Assembly: GCA_963924555.1 (NCBI GenBank)
Contig: OZ004591.1
Coordinates: forward strand, 2,046,001 to 2,110,000
Direction of reading: 5' to 3'
Source of the DNA: Crambe crambe
Lineage: Eukaryota > Porifera > Demospongiae > Poecilosclerida > Crambeidae
Length of the DNA: 64,000 nucleotides
The position numbers and the translations under genes were made by a program. The notes beneath the pieces were generated by a model. That model was not told where the DNA came from. It did no database searches and saw only the letters and a program-made list of their open reading frames with translations. This document shows, piece after piece, positions 49,261-61,081 of the stretch; the first letter of the stretch is position 1, and every line of letters starts with the position of its first letter.

Positions 49261-50110
49261 CTGGGCTTTATTTAGAAGTCTGCTTGTGATACTTGTATGG
49301 TAAGGTGGGGTAGTACATGCAAGTGTATAATGTACAACAAGTTCCACTGTACACTGACTCACTTGATTCAGAAATGTCCAGTTTGGTGGTCATGTTCAAT
49401 GCTTGCTTGCTGGACATTCACATCCACACAAACAACATAGTCACTAGATTGTCAATGCTGTCACCAAATTTCAGCCAAGTAATCATGAGTTATGTCATGG
49501 AGATCTAAAGTGGCTTGTGTCTTATATTTGATTTCTGTCTCTTTCAGGTGCAGAACAAATGCTGGGTCTGTGTGAAGTGGAGAAGGATGCTACAATGATG
49601 GAGATTAATCCCATGGTGGAGACACTGGACTCCTCAGGGAAGAAAAGAGGTATGCATGTAGCTAGCATGACATCACATGTACTTGGACAACTGATGGGAA
49701 AGAGATAAGAGGTGGGGCAGGGGGTGGGGATGATATGTATTATTTGGTGGTAAAAGTCACCCTTGGGGCTGACCAAAGTGGCTGCTATACAGAGGTGGCC
49801 CCTTTGCACAGTAACTTCCAATATATCAGGTTTTGTCTTGGAGACTTCATTTGACTTGACTCACAGTCAGGGGTTGTATAATTATGTAGTACAATTACTA
49901 TAGGGGGAAAGGGTTTTCCCAATCCCCTTACTTCTCTGTCTGAATTGACATGCAATATATGCTCCCTACATGTTTGTCTTCATGACTGATGGTGTGTATT
50001 GATGCCAAAGGAGTACAGACAGAAGGCAGAAGGACGTCTTGTCTCTGAGGGACTGATCTCAGGATGTCTTCAGTAATGACCACGATGTAAGTGATGCGAG
50101 TGTGTTATGT
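49260..50110 (+). repeat. Exon-like cassette block II, copy 2
   Basis: The counterpart of 6700-7560, with cassette B at 49548-49649 and the same acceptor-like and donor-like ends. Confidence 0.5.
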
Positions 50111-50234
50111 AACAGCTACTATCATGTCACATGTGATTTCAAAGACCCTTTACCATATAACCTTTGGTTTTTTGCATGCATGCATGCATGCATACATACA
50201 TGCATACAGTGTACTTTGCCAGCTGTAATCTGGT

Positions 50235-51689
50235 CTCTTGACCCTTGACTTTTATTTATCCCCGCCAAAATTTCACAAGTGGTCCATCCCTACCAGATTG
50301 GTATGTGGAAGTATACTTGTTGTAACCAGATATGTGCTGTAATCCTGCCCTCCTTACCAGATACGTACACAGCATGCTATAGTCCTACAACTTATGACAG
50401 AACAAAGTTCCCCCCACCAATATTCCCCACTGATCTGCACTACTATACCATGTACATAACAGCACCTGTAAGATGTGAGTACTGGTGCATGTCATGTATG
50501 TTATATGTCCTCTCACATGGAGTCTGAGCACTGTGAAATCCCAGGTCACCATGGAAGAGCTTTCAAAGAATAGATATTTGCAAGTGTTCCTCTTGCATAT
50601 CAGTTATATCATGCATACTCTCTTTCTACCCTCTCATGAAACCATCGTTGTGGGTTCCGCTACACTAGTGTTGTATCACCATTCTCTCCTTACCCCTATT
50701 GTGAAACCATCATTTAGGGTTCTGCTATACTACTGTCTAGTGTTGTATCACCCTTGTGTGAAACCAGATGCATCATGCTTTCCCTCTATTGTGAAATCAG
50801 CATAGTGGTTTCTGTGTCATCAGTGTAATATTCTATCACCCTCTTGTGAGACCAGCAGTCCTCTAGTCCTCTTTAGAGACTGACATGACAAAAGATACAT
50901 GTACGTAAAAGTACCCAGTAAGCACATTTAATAAGTTATTTAAGGATCTGACAGTATCTGATAGAACTGATCTCCCCCCACGTACAATAAGACTACTTTC
51001 AGTAGTCACCACCCCTCTTTATTGATTAGTTTGTGAAGCACTGTGTCTGTGTCTGTCACGGTATGCGATATTACTGCTGACCACTGGCCATTTTTCAACC
51101 ATTTTTTCTCTTTGGTCAGACAATTCCAACTTTAGTCGGATATCCTGTCAGAACAAATTCAAGAAGTCACATCATATAGATACACTCAAAGAAGATAAAT
51201 CACCAGCAAATGTCTGACTAAGGTTGATTTGGTCGGACAAAATGTCCTATCAAACTGAAACTCTTATTTTGCACACTGTTATCATGTTAAACATTGTCAT
51301 CTACATGAGTTCCCAGGTCACCATAAGATACTTGAGCTGGACAAAGTCCTAGCTACTGTGAGGGACTTGTATCACCCTCTTGTGAAAAGAGTTATATGTG
51401 TATTCTCTTTATCCCCCAGACACTTATGTATAAGGGGAGGTGAGGAAGTCGAAGTAGCTGGAATGGGTACTGTTAGGACATGGTGGAGTGGCCTTGATTG
51501 TGAGGTAGTCTCATTATAGGGTGACAGGTTTGTTCCCTATTTCCATCCTGTAGTGAACATCTGTTTAGAACCAAACACTCAGAAATCTTTATAGGATGAA
51601 TGATGAATGAGGTCTACCATGTATGATGTGAAAAGCAATGATGTTTCATAATCCCAGAAAATGTGCTCATTAGAATTTATTTCTTAAGA
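50235..51689 (+). repeat. Block present in copy 2 but missing from copy 1
   Basis: Copy 1 joins the two flanks at about 7676-7677. The block holds GTGAAACCAG-type units (50590-50860), a GTCGGACAAAATGTCC-like palindromic patch near 51120-51250 and TCATTATAGGGTG element fragments (near 51510). No gene is seen. Confidence 0.7.
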
Positions 51690-54600
51690 TATAATAGCAC
51701 CCTACATAGAAATTCAATAAAGCCCCGAGGGTTCCAGGATATTTGGAAACGTCATCTTCTTCCCTATAATCTTCCACAGTATAGTTGTCCTAGCAATATT
51801 TATCAGTTTTCTACACTTGAGAAGACTGAAGTTATCGATCCATGGATAGTGACCCTTCAAAATGATTCAACCCACCTTTATGCACTGGTGATTTGACTTC
51901 ATGATCTGTAAATTTTGTGTTCCAAAAAGTTATACGTACGTAGGTGCAAGTTTGTCATATTTTTATCACCAGTCTCACTTCTAAATAGAACATAGGCTTC
52001 ACAATAGGCTCCATCTTCAGCTGGTGGACAGACAAGCCACTCTTTAAGTCAATGTATATGGAATGCTCTATTCCATACTCAGTATGGATAGCTTATGCTT
52101 TGTTTATTGGTAGATATGTGGTTGATACATGTGGTTGTAACTGTTTGTATAACTCTACACTTTTAATTAACTCTAAGTGTAGCCATGGTACAGTTTACTT
52201 AGGCTCTATTCAATTTGATGCATCCCCTGGAAGTCTTATCTGAGCACTGGTATCACCCTCTTCTGAAACCAATTCTCCATGAATTGTGGGTTCTGTGATA
52301 TGAATTCCTTGATCAACTAACTTGAGTGATTCAGTTCTGTTGTGTATGTTCCCTCTCAATGTGGACTCCATGGTGATATGAAATAACATGGACACACGTT
52401 TCCATGTCCTGATTCATTTCTATAATAGGACACTCTTCCAGGACACTCCACTTGAGAGATTCCACACCCTCTTTTTGATGTATTGAGTAAACCTTTATGC
52501 AGTAGTAGTATTATGTGTATACCTTTACAACCTCTGGACAACCAGCAAGTTCTACAGGAACTCCATGTACCATCCCCACCAGATAGGTATGTAATGTGCT
52601 ATGATCCTACTCAGAAGAATTCCTGGAAGTATACTTGTCCCCATCAGATACGTGCTGTAATCCTGCCCTCATCTCCTTATGAATCTTCTCCTTACCAGAT
52701 ACAGAATCCCTTGACTACACTTCTCCACATTGTCTGACATTGTAGTAGGTAATATTTGTAGACTCATTGAGATTTCCCCATCAATATTCCCATAATCCGA
52801 GCTACTATGAATACCATGTGAAAGCATTGCACTTTTCCTTTTGATTAGTGCATGCCTTGAACCATTGTAGGACTCTTACTCTTATCTTGCCATTGTTAAT
52901 TTTTTTTCCTTGGCTGTCATTTTTGTTACCTTATTATTTGTGGATACTAAGACTTAGTGGTTTGGTGGGTGCTTATATTTAGTTTTAGAAGATACAGCCA
53001 CCAATTCTTCATAATAAGAGTTCTACTGATTTGTATGGCTGTCCTGATTGTGGTTTTTTGTTGTCGTTGGTGTTGCAATAATTCTCCATCTTCTTCGTAA
53101 CTTTAATCGAATGACTTCATAATTACCTTCTTGTAAAATGTTAAATTTAGTACCCCCCCCCCCCCCCCAAGACTGAATCTTCCCCCACCCCCTTATTGTC
53201 TAGAACTCATCCTTTGAAGCATTTCTGAATACAACCCCGAGGGAGATCCCCTCTACAGTATGTATACTTGTTAGTAAAACTCTCAAATCTGATAGAACTG
53301 CCAAATCTAATGCAGAATCACATCAATTCTCTCTATCAGTTATGTCCTGACATGTACATATGTGCATCTTGGTTCTTGTTTTAAATCACCTTCTTGTGAA
53401 CCAGTTGCATATTCTCTCTACACTCTGTTTTGATGCCAGCATTGTGGTTCACTGACAGTTATCACCTCAGTTCCATCATGCAATCTCTCTATGCCCCCTA
53501 GTGAAACCAGCATTAGACTAGTGTTGTATCACCCTCTTGTGAAACCAGTTCCAGCAATCATAATCTTCTTTACTCCCCTCTTGTGAACCAGTTTTCCTTG
53601 AAAATGTTTTGATGATGGCAATAGATATGTCATTGTTTGTGTGTCATTGTTTGTGTGCATAAGAGCTGGTCTTAGAGATGTTTGAGGAGACACTGTTTAC
53701 TGTGACCACCCATGGGACAGGAAGGTGATCTTGGCTGGTATAGGTACTGTTAGGACATGCGGAATGGCCTTAATTGTGAGGTGATCTCATTATAGGGTGG
53801 TCTAATAAGACAGGTTTCACTGTAAAAGTTCCCTGTTTTCATCTCGTAGTAGATTAATCTGAAACATGCCACTCAGATATTATCGTCTCATATGCACAAA
53901 GATAAAAGAGAAACAGAAAACACTACTAGTTTGGAACCCATGAAAACTCCATTACATTTTTGCCTCGGCACCGGAGTGCTGAGGCACAGTGCCGAAGGTG
54001 ACTATTGTACTTACGTCTTATTACCATGCATGATGATGCACATGCTGCTTTGCACGTGCATTAGTTGCTTTGGCTACACAAGCTCTACTACAGTACTAAG
54101 GACAAACGAACAGATTCAGGCTCAGGCTCACAGTCACTATGCAGTAACTCTACATTGTGAAGAGAGTCTTGGCCATTGCTGCTTTCCTTAAAACTCAGTG
54201 AAGGAGTGACTTGCTTCTCACTAGCTGTCTCTATAAGCTCTATAATGTCCAAATGTTCTTCTGCCTCTAAGAAGATCTGTTACTGGACAGCTCAAGACTC
54301 AGCCATTATAATAATAATTTCTTTTGTGTGCTCTTTAGCAAGTAATCTGTGGGTGTGGCAAGTCCGTTACTAGACTTTGCATGTATTGTACTCCATACAT
54401 TTCATAGCACAAAAAAATAATAATAATAATGAAAGGCAATTACTTACCAATGAAAAAATATTTTCATGTAATTGATGTCCTTCTCATGACCACCATTGTA
54501 TTTTCATGCTATTTTCATGAGAAAAAATTTCACATGGTTTCACTGCATAAGTCCGTTTCATGTCTTTTTACATACGGTATTTTTATCACTTACCAGCTAA

Positions 54601-55420
54601 TCTCACTTCCAAATAGAGCACAGGTTTCACAATAAGCTCAATCTTCAGCTGGTGGACAAACAAGCCAGTCAATGTGTAAGAATACTTTTTCCATACTCAG
54701 TATGGATATGTAGACATGTGGTTGACACATGTGGTTATAACTGGCTCTTATCAACTCTAAGTCCAGCCATGGTATACTTCAGCTCTATTAATTTTAGTAT
54801 TTAGATTGGAAGTCTTAGTGAGGATTAGAACTCTCTTGAAATATCTGACCATGGCCTTTACATTTTTGAGTGGAATAAAGAATATTTCAATAGAATATCC
54901 AGTACAATGTAAACTGTGAAGGAGTCAATAGCATTAGGGCTAATATACTAATATTTGATGTCAAATTTGACACTTGACCTTTTGACCCGTTTAATAGTCT
55001 ATGGTAGACTGTTATAATCCTCGCTGTATCTGCTGTGAGTATTCTTGTGAAACCATTCTATATTTTCCTAAGTACCCCTCTTGGGTTCCTCTCAGGTTGT
55101 ACTGGAAGTCAATCTCTCTCTAACTGACCACCTGACCCTAGTATCAGTTGATTGGGAAACACTGGTATCACCCTCTTGTGAAACCAACAGTGTGGGTTCT
55201 GTTGTATCACCCTCAACAGTGTGTTGTATCACTCTATTATCCATTCTCTGTCTTCTTGGGTATACCTCTATCCTTTATGCAGTAGTTATGTTCTGTGTAT
55301 ACCTTTATGCAGTACCAGTGTTATCAAGTGCATTGAAGTCAACCTCTGGACAACTAGCAAGTTCTATATGCAGAATCTCCATGTACGTAAGTATGTAGGT
55401 CCTAAACCATCTTCATTGTG
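51690..55420 (+). other. Non-coding duplicated region, copy 2
   Basis: The counterpart of 7677-10600. It carries a poly-C run (53153-53168), an extra insertion at about 53953-54377 (starting TTTTTGCCTCGGCACCGGAG), and about 690 bp (54640-55305) absent from copy 1. That last part includes a degenerate third copy of the CTTCAGCTGGTGGACA cassette and further GTGAAACCAG units. No gene is supported. Confidence 0.55.
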
Positions 55421-55422
55421 TA

Positions 55423-55874
55423 CCGTACAGCGGGAAACTTTCGAGGGAGAATACTTTCGCGAATTTTGTTGCTTTGTTGCAATCAGCGAAAGTTTTTTCC
55501 GTGAAATACAATATATTTGGTCAAGCGCAAGCGCTCCATGCATGTGCCATGCTCGATTGGTGTATGCAGCTGTTCGTTCTTTGTTGCCATGTCTCTGCTC
55601 AAGTACTTCCAGAAAAATCCAAAGCCTGATGGACCACTGTCATCAGTAGCTCCTTCTTCTAGTATGGCAGCCACTAACAAGGAGGTGAAACAGGTATTAG
55701 ACTACCCTGACTGAGAACGGGAAGAAGAACACCAAGTCCAATATCAAAGCCCAGCGTGGAACGTACATAAGGCTGTGATCGATCGATCGATCGATCGTGA
55801 AAGATTTCTCCATGAATATTTCTATCCATGCTATTCGCGAAAGTATTCTCCCTCAAAAGTTTCCCGCTATACGG
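55423..55874. mobile_element. 452-bp inverted-repeat element, copy 2 only
   Basis: The ends read CCGTACAGCGGGAAACTTTC and, inverted, CCGTATAGCGGGAAACTTTT, continuing for about 45 bp. TA stands on both sides, and copy 1 (near 10610) has no insertion. The interior contains a GATCGATC palindrome (55777-55796) and a short frame MSLLKYFQKNPKPDGPLSSV that may be the leftover start of a transposon protein. Confidence 0.85.
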
Positions 55875-55922
55875 TATATCAAAGAATGAAGCTTTAGAAA
55901 GAGTTCTCTCCTCTCTGTAAAG

Positions 55923-55990
55923 GTTGATCGTGATTCACTGTCTGAGAAGCCGAGAAACTATGTAGGCACATTCAGGAAGGATTTTATGAG
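55923..55990 (+). pseudogene. Isolated exon-like segment, copy 2, frameshifted
   Basis: The paralogue of 10662-10739 with a 10-base loss and substitutions (VDRDSLSEKPRNYVGTF then a changed frame). Confidence 0.3.
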
Positions 55991-57373
55991 GTAAAAGTTT
56001 AAGTTGAGTATTTGCAGCATTACATTGAATATCATCCAACTTTCAGGTATGATGAATGAAGATGTAACCTCAACAATATACTTTCACCAAGAAGCCAACA
56101 AGAATGACAGTGACTATTAAAATTTTGTATTAATCCACACAATAATATTATTGTGCAGAATTAAAGCAAACATTATATCACCAGTGAAATGAGTCAAGAT
56201 TGATAACTGCATCTACATTAATTTTGGGTTTCTTGTCAGTCAGTGACTTCCCTGGCACAACATATCAGCTTGTAATAGGATGAGTTCACTCCACAATTAT
56301 AACCTGTGGTGGATAGAGATGTAAAAGGAGAGGGAAGAAAAGATGATCTTGTTCTCCTATGGTAGGTAAAGTGTAACCACTAAAAAAACCATTATACACA
56401 AAGTATCCAACACAATGATATTACACTCACATAGTGAGAATGTATTTCATGGTAGGTAAAGGGTTCTCACTATAACACACACACAAAGGGCCAACTACAC
56501 AATAGCTAGTGAACAAGTGATCACTTCACAACAGAATCATGTAAGGGAGGGGCGAGTATTGGTGTTCCATTATTCGACTTGTGCCCTATTCGATCCACTT
56601 CCAAAACGTACATCTGTTTGTAGGCTGGGACTAACTGCAAGGGATTTGGTGCTGGTTTGGGGAAGCAGTGGACCACTAGAAGTAACAGTCCATTCATGTT
56701 TGGATGAACTATAATGAGACACACTAGGATGGATAACTCTCTCATGATGAACCTCATGAAACACTAGGACAACTCACCAAGACAATACACTAAACAGTCC
56801 TGAAAGATCTATTTGCTGAGGTAGACATTGACATCTTGAGGTACAGCTACACAGTTCACATACAAAGAGAAACACGAAAGTGATCAATCTGGTAAAGGGT
56901 CATTACTCTCAAAAACAATATGCATGAACTTCCAACATTAGTAGTGGATAACACCCAGTACCCTTCCATGATACTCACTATAACATACACATAGTAGTAT
57001 TATACTCACACTGGATGGTACTATAATGGTGTATCTCATGATAGGTAAAGGGTCATCACTATAACATACACACAAGAGGGGACTCGTTACTATCATGGAC
57101 CTTATGTGACCATGTTAAAGTGGTCCTTTATAGGGGGCCTGGTATGTGATCTCACGGGAGCATAGAATTGACCCAGAATCAACCCATGAGCATGAAACGT
57201 GGGCAGTATGTAAAATTATCACAACACTTAGTGATGATGTAATATTCCGCAACAACTCATACATCACAAAGGATGTCCACTTGAGGTCAATAGGAATATT
57301 GATGTGAATAGTTAGTCATGTGACCAAGTACTGTTTATTGGAGCTTCTGGAGGTTAATTATTTATCTCACTCA

Positions 57374-57432
57374 CATCAGTTCATCCAGCACTTCTCCTGT
57401 TCCTGCCGAGTATGCAAAGGTACACTGGGCAT
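57374..57432 (-). pseudogene. Relic of a duplicated ITPA exon, copy 2
   Basis: A shorter version of the relic at 12728-12806. It again keeps GGA at the position of the TGA in the neighbouring exon. Confidence 0.6.
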
Positions 57433-57472
57433 GTTGTATGCTAACAATGCAAGAAGTCTGGATACACAATTC

Positions 57473-58752
57473 CTACAATTCTCCCTTTAGTTTCTTAGTG
57501 TCTGGTGGTTTGTGTTCAGTGTTCTCCTTCAAGTACTCACTGAGAGCGTTCACTGCCTTGAAACGATGGGATATTGTGTTCTTGACTTCAGAGTCCAATT
57601 CTGCATAGGTCTTATCAAACCCCTTGGGTTGGAATATGGGGTCCCAGCCAAAGTCAGGAGGTCCCCGAGCTTGAACTATTTGTCCCTGTATCACAAAAAC
57701 AAACAAACAAAACAAGCAAATAAAAGATAAAACAAAAATCAAACAATCACTTCCATTTTGACATGAATGTGTTCTTTTGGGGTCATAGGCATGTTATACT
57801 TAGCAACAGAGTCTCGATACTAGTGGAGACTAGAATGTTCGTGACAAATGGAGTAGATAGTGTAAGGGGATATCCTTATAAGGACACCATTAGCGAATCT
57901 CCAGCACTCACATCAGTTCTTCCAGTAAATAAGATCACTTCTTCTCCAATTCATGCGGAGTATGCAAAGGTACACTGGGCATATGCAGACTTGTCTGGGT
58001 AGGCTGCTAACAGGTTATTCAGACCTACGTACCAATTAACAATACAAAAATATTTGGTAAAGGGTTAACAATGTCGAGTTTTTAAGTCACTCTTTGAGTA
58101 CTCACCTTGATGACCCAGTTAAAAAAAAAAATTAAAAAAAAAAAGATTCTGAATGATAATGATACGGATAATCATTACGAAAAAGATGACCTGGAATAGG
58201 ACATGATGCTCTACAAAGGGCAACCCAAATGTTCACTTCCAATAGTGCTAACACATTTTTAGAGGACAACTTCTTTAAAATGGCTGTCCCCAGTGAGTGT
58301 GTCTTTATTCAGAGGATCCCACTGTATACAAATGTGGGAGGTTCCACTGTAATCCTTGCATAAAGTTACGTCATAGAGTTAGAGGTACGTGGCCCCATTT
58401 CAGTGGTCCCAGTACATACAATACATACATACATATATACACACATGTATGGACCAGGGAGACCATTCAGAGCATTGAAACACAAACAGGTGTCTTCTGT
58501 GATGACAGGACCCTCTATCTGCCATTGTAATACGATAATCAAAATCAATATGCAAATGACATGATGGAATGATTACCGACTGAGCAGCTATTTTGCACTT
58601 TTCTTTGGCAATGTCCTCTGGCTCACCTTGGAGCTCAGGTACTGCAATCAAGTTGAGCTCAATGAACATAGCATAAGCATTAATAGCTACTTACAGTCCA
58701 CATCTTTACTGATGAGTTGCCAAGGGAACTTCTCACCTAGAATGGCTTTGAC
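57473..58752 (-). pseudogene. Inosine triphosphate pyrophosphatase-like locus, copy 2, disrupted
   Basis: Exons are 58695-58752, 58577-58641, 58445-58518, 58106 to about 58127, 57912-58024 and 57473-57685, the same structure as copy 1. The in-frame TGA is at 57951-57953, at the identical codon. The A/T slippage tract in the short exon has a different length from copy 1. The last exon protein is identical to copy 1. The shared stop means the lesion predates the duplication, or the codon is bypassed by splicing in an unseen way. Confidence 0.8.
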
Positions 58753-59195
58753 CTACAGAGGGATAGTTGCATGACTTCAAATATCAATAAAGATTAGCAG
58801 ATTATCCTAGTGTAAAGACACTACAGTTAATAGTCTCTCTGTTTCAGAGTTTTAAGGTAAAAAATAGCCAGTAATTAACAGTCCAGCTACGCTTGAGCAC
58901 ATTCTTATTACTTCAGCTTTCCAGGATGTCTTCTCATTATGCTCATGATTATGAGTGCACAATATCAAACTAGTCTGTGTGCTGGTTGAAGCGTTATGCT
59001 TCAAAATTATGAAGTCATAATACTACTGTGCTGGTTATTGAGCACTATAGCTATCTCCCCACATAACAGGTCATGTGTCACAGTAAACAACACCAAATAA
59101 GGGCATGTGGCATGTAGACACAAGTGTATTCATATACCACATAAGAAGTTTGTGGTAGAGAAGAAGTGTCTATAAGATACTTCATAGCATGGTTA

Positions 59196-59544
59196 GAAAA
59201 TTATGCTTTTTTTCTTCCCTATTATGCTATGCTCCAATGCCAGAACCCCTGCCCTATTATGCTCAACTATAATGCCTATTATGCTTTTAATAATTGATCA
59301 GAAAATTAATTGCAGCCTCTTTTAGTTAGCTTGCTTGAGCATGTAGTAAAGAAAACAGCAGCAGAAGACGGTTGTATGCAATAATAGAAATGCTTTTCCA
59401 CCACCAATTAGGTGGCTATACAAAGGAGCTCAAGAGTCGAAATCAATACCTCACATCTGCAAACCCTTGGAAATAAAAAAAACCCTATTATGCCAGCATT
59501 GTGCTGGAATTGAGGTTCAACCCATTATGCCCCAGCATAATTTG
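59196..59544. mobile_element. CAAATTATGC inverted-repeat element, copy 2
   Basis: The counterpart of 14548-14895. The left terminus differs by one base. Confidence 0.65.
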
Positions 59545-60573
59545 CATGTCCCTAATGGCTAGGCTCACTAATACCAAAAGTTCCATTATGATCACTTACT
59601 TCAAATCCCTGGAAGTTGTCTTGTGCTGTAGAGACTTCTTTGAGTGTATTCACTACAGGACACACACACACACACACAACAATAGAGGAGATATAACAAG
59701 ATCTCAAGATGAATTTGAATGGCATAAACTTTGACCCTATGATATTTCAAACTAATTAGGTTGCCCAATTCTGTGAGTTGGTAAATGACTTCCTGCTCTG
59801 CACATTATGTCCATGTGTGAAGAGGTTAAACTTCTAACACATGCAAACTATTGGAGGATGGCAGCCACCACTCATTTCCCATAATCTCAATTCCAGTAGC
59901 TCTGAAAACTCAGCAGATGACAATGGACAGGATTAATCTGTTTGGACTTTAGAGCTGTCTAGAGTTTGACTAAGTTTTATTAAATGGACACCTCAACCAT
60001 CCCTGGGACCTAAAGTTGATCATGCATCTGATTGAACTCATAAATCCACAACATATCTTTATGGTCCCTCCCCAAACAAAACAAGTCATCTTCCTACATA
60101 ACTATAAGAGTGTCACTGTGTAGTCTAGGAATCTTTTACCTCAGAGCAAGCATTGTATGTTGTAGAAGTAGGAACAAGAGTGAGACAAGGTCCCTGATTG
60201 AGATCCAAATGGTGTGTGGTAAATGCTGCACAGTAGACATAACATTTTCTCAGTCACCACTTGAATATTCTTGTAGCATGCTCAGCTCAGGTTGACTGCC
60301 ACCTCATCAACACTGTAACAGGTAGGACTGCATTCAAAGCTACCTCAAACAATAGAGTAACCACTATTAACTAGGAACACACTTCAATTATTATATATGA
60401 AGTCTACTGGAATCTCCTAGGCCTAGCAAGATAATCACTACACATTTCATTTGATGTTAGTCTCAATTTACAAACACATCAGTCTTTCTTGCAGTTTCAT
60501 TTAGAGCGCAGGAGATGGGCGTGGCTTGTTTTTCGATAGGGCGTGGCTCGTTTTTATTTACCTAGCTACAAGT

Positions 60574-61081
60574 ATGGCATCTCCTCTCTATGAGCCTCCC
60601 CCTCGTTGGGGTCACTCTTCCTCCATCGTAGAAGGAAACCTCTTAATGTTTGGAGGAAGAACTAAAGATTTCTACAACCAAGTAGAGAACACCATCAATG
60701 TATTTAATCCCTATGACGAAAAATGGACCACACATAAGTCTACAGGTCATCCGATTGGAATATATTATGGTGCAAGTGCAGCACTAGGCAAAAATTTGTA
60801 TCATTTCGGAGGAATTCGTGGTCAAGAGTATATAGGATATCTGTATCAATTAGATTCGACTTGGAGCATCACAACAATGGACGACTTGAAAGATCACAAC
60901 AATGCACCAATGAGAAAGGTTGGCTCTAGTATAATAAATCACAGAGAAAAGCTAATCTGTACAGGCGGTTACGGATTTCCCTCCGGACCGCACCAACTTC
61001 AATCTCAATTCGTCTTGAATAACAACTATGATGATGGAAGTGGGTGGACAAATGAGTTGCACAGCTTTAACCTCAAAGAAG
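60574..61081 (+). CDS. Kelch gene first exon, copy 2 (gene runs out of window)
   Basis: The ATG at 60574 opens 169 codons plus one base, ending at gtgagg, equivalent to 15924-16425. Kelch blades are the same as in copy 1. It is two codons longer (DLKDHNNAPM against DLNAPM). Several amino-acid changes cluster in residues about 98-145, while the first 95 residues are almost unchanged. The GGGCGTGGC boxes upstream are kept. The downstream exons must lie beyond 64000. Confidence 0.85.
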
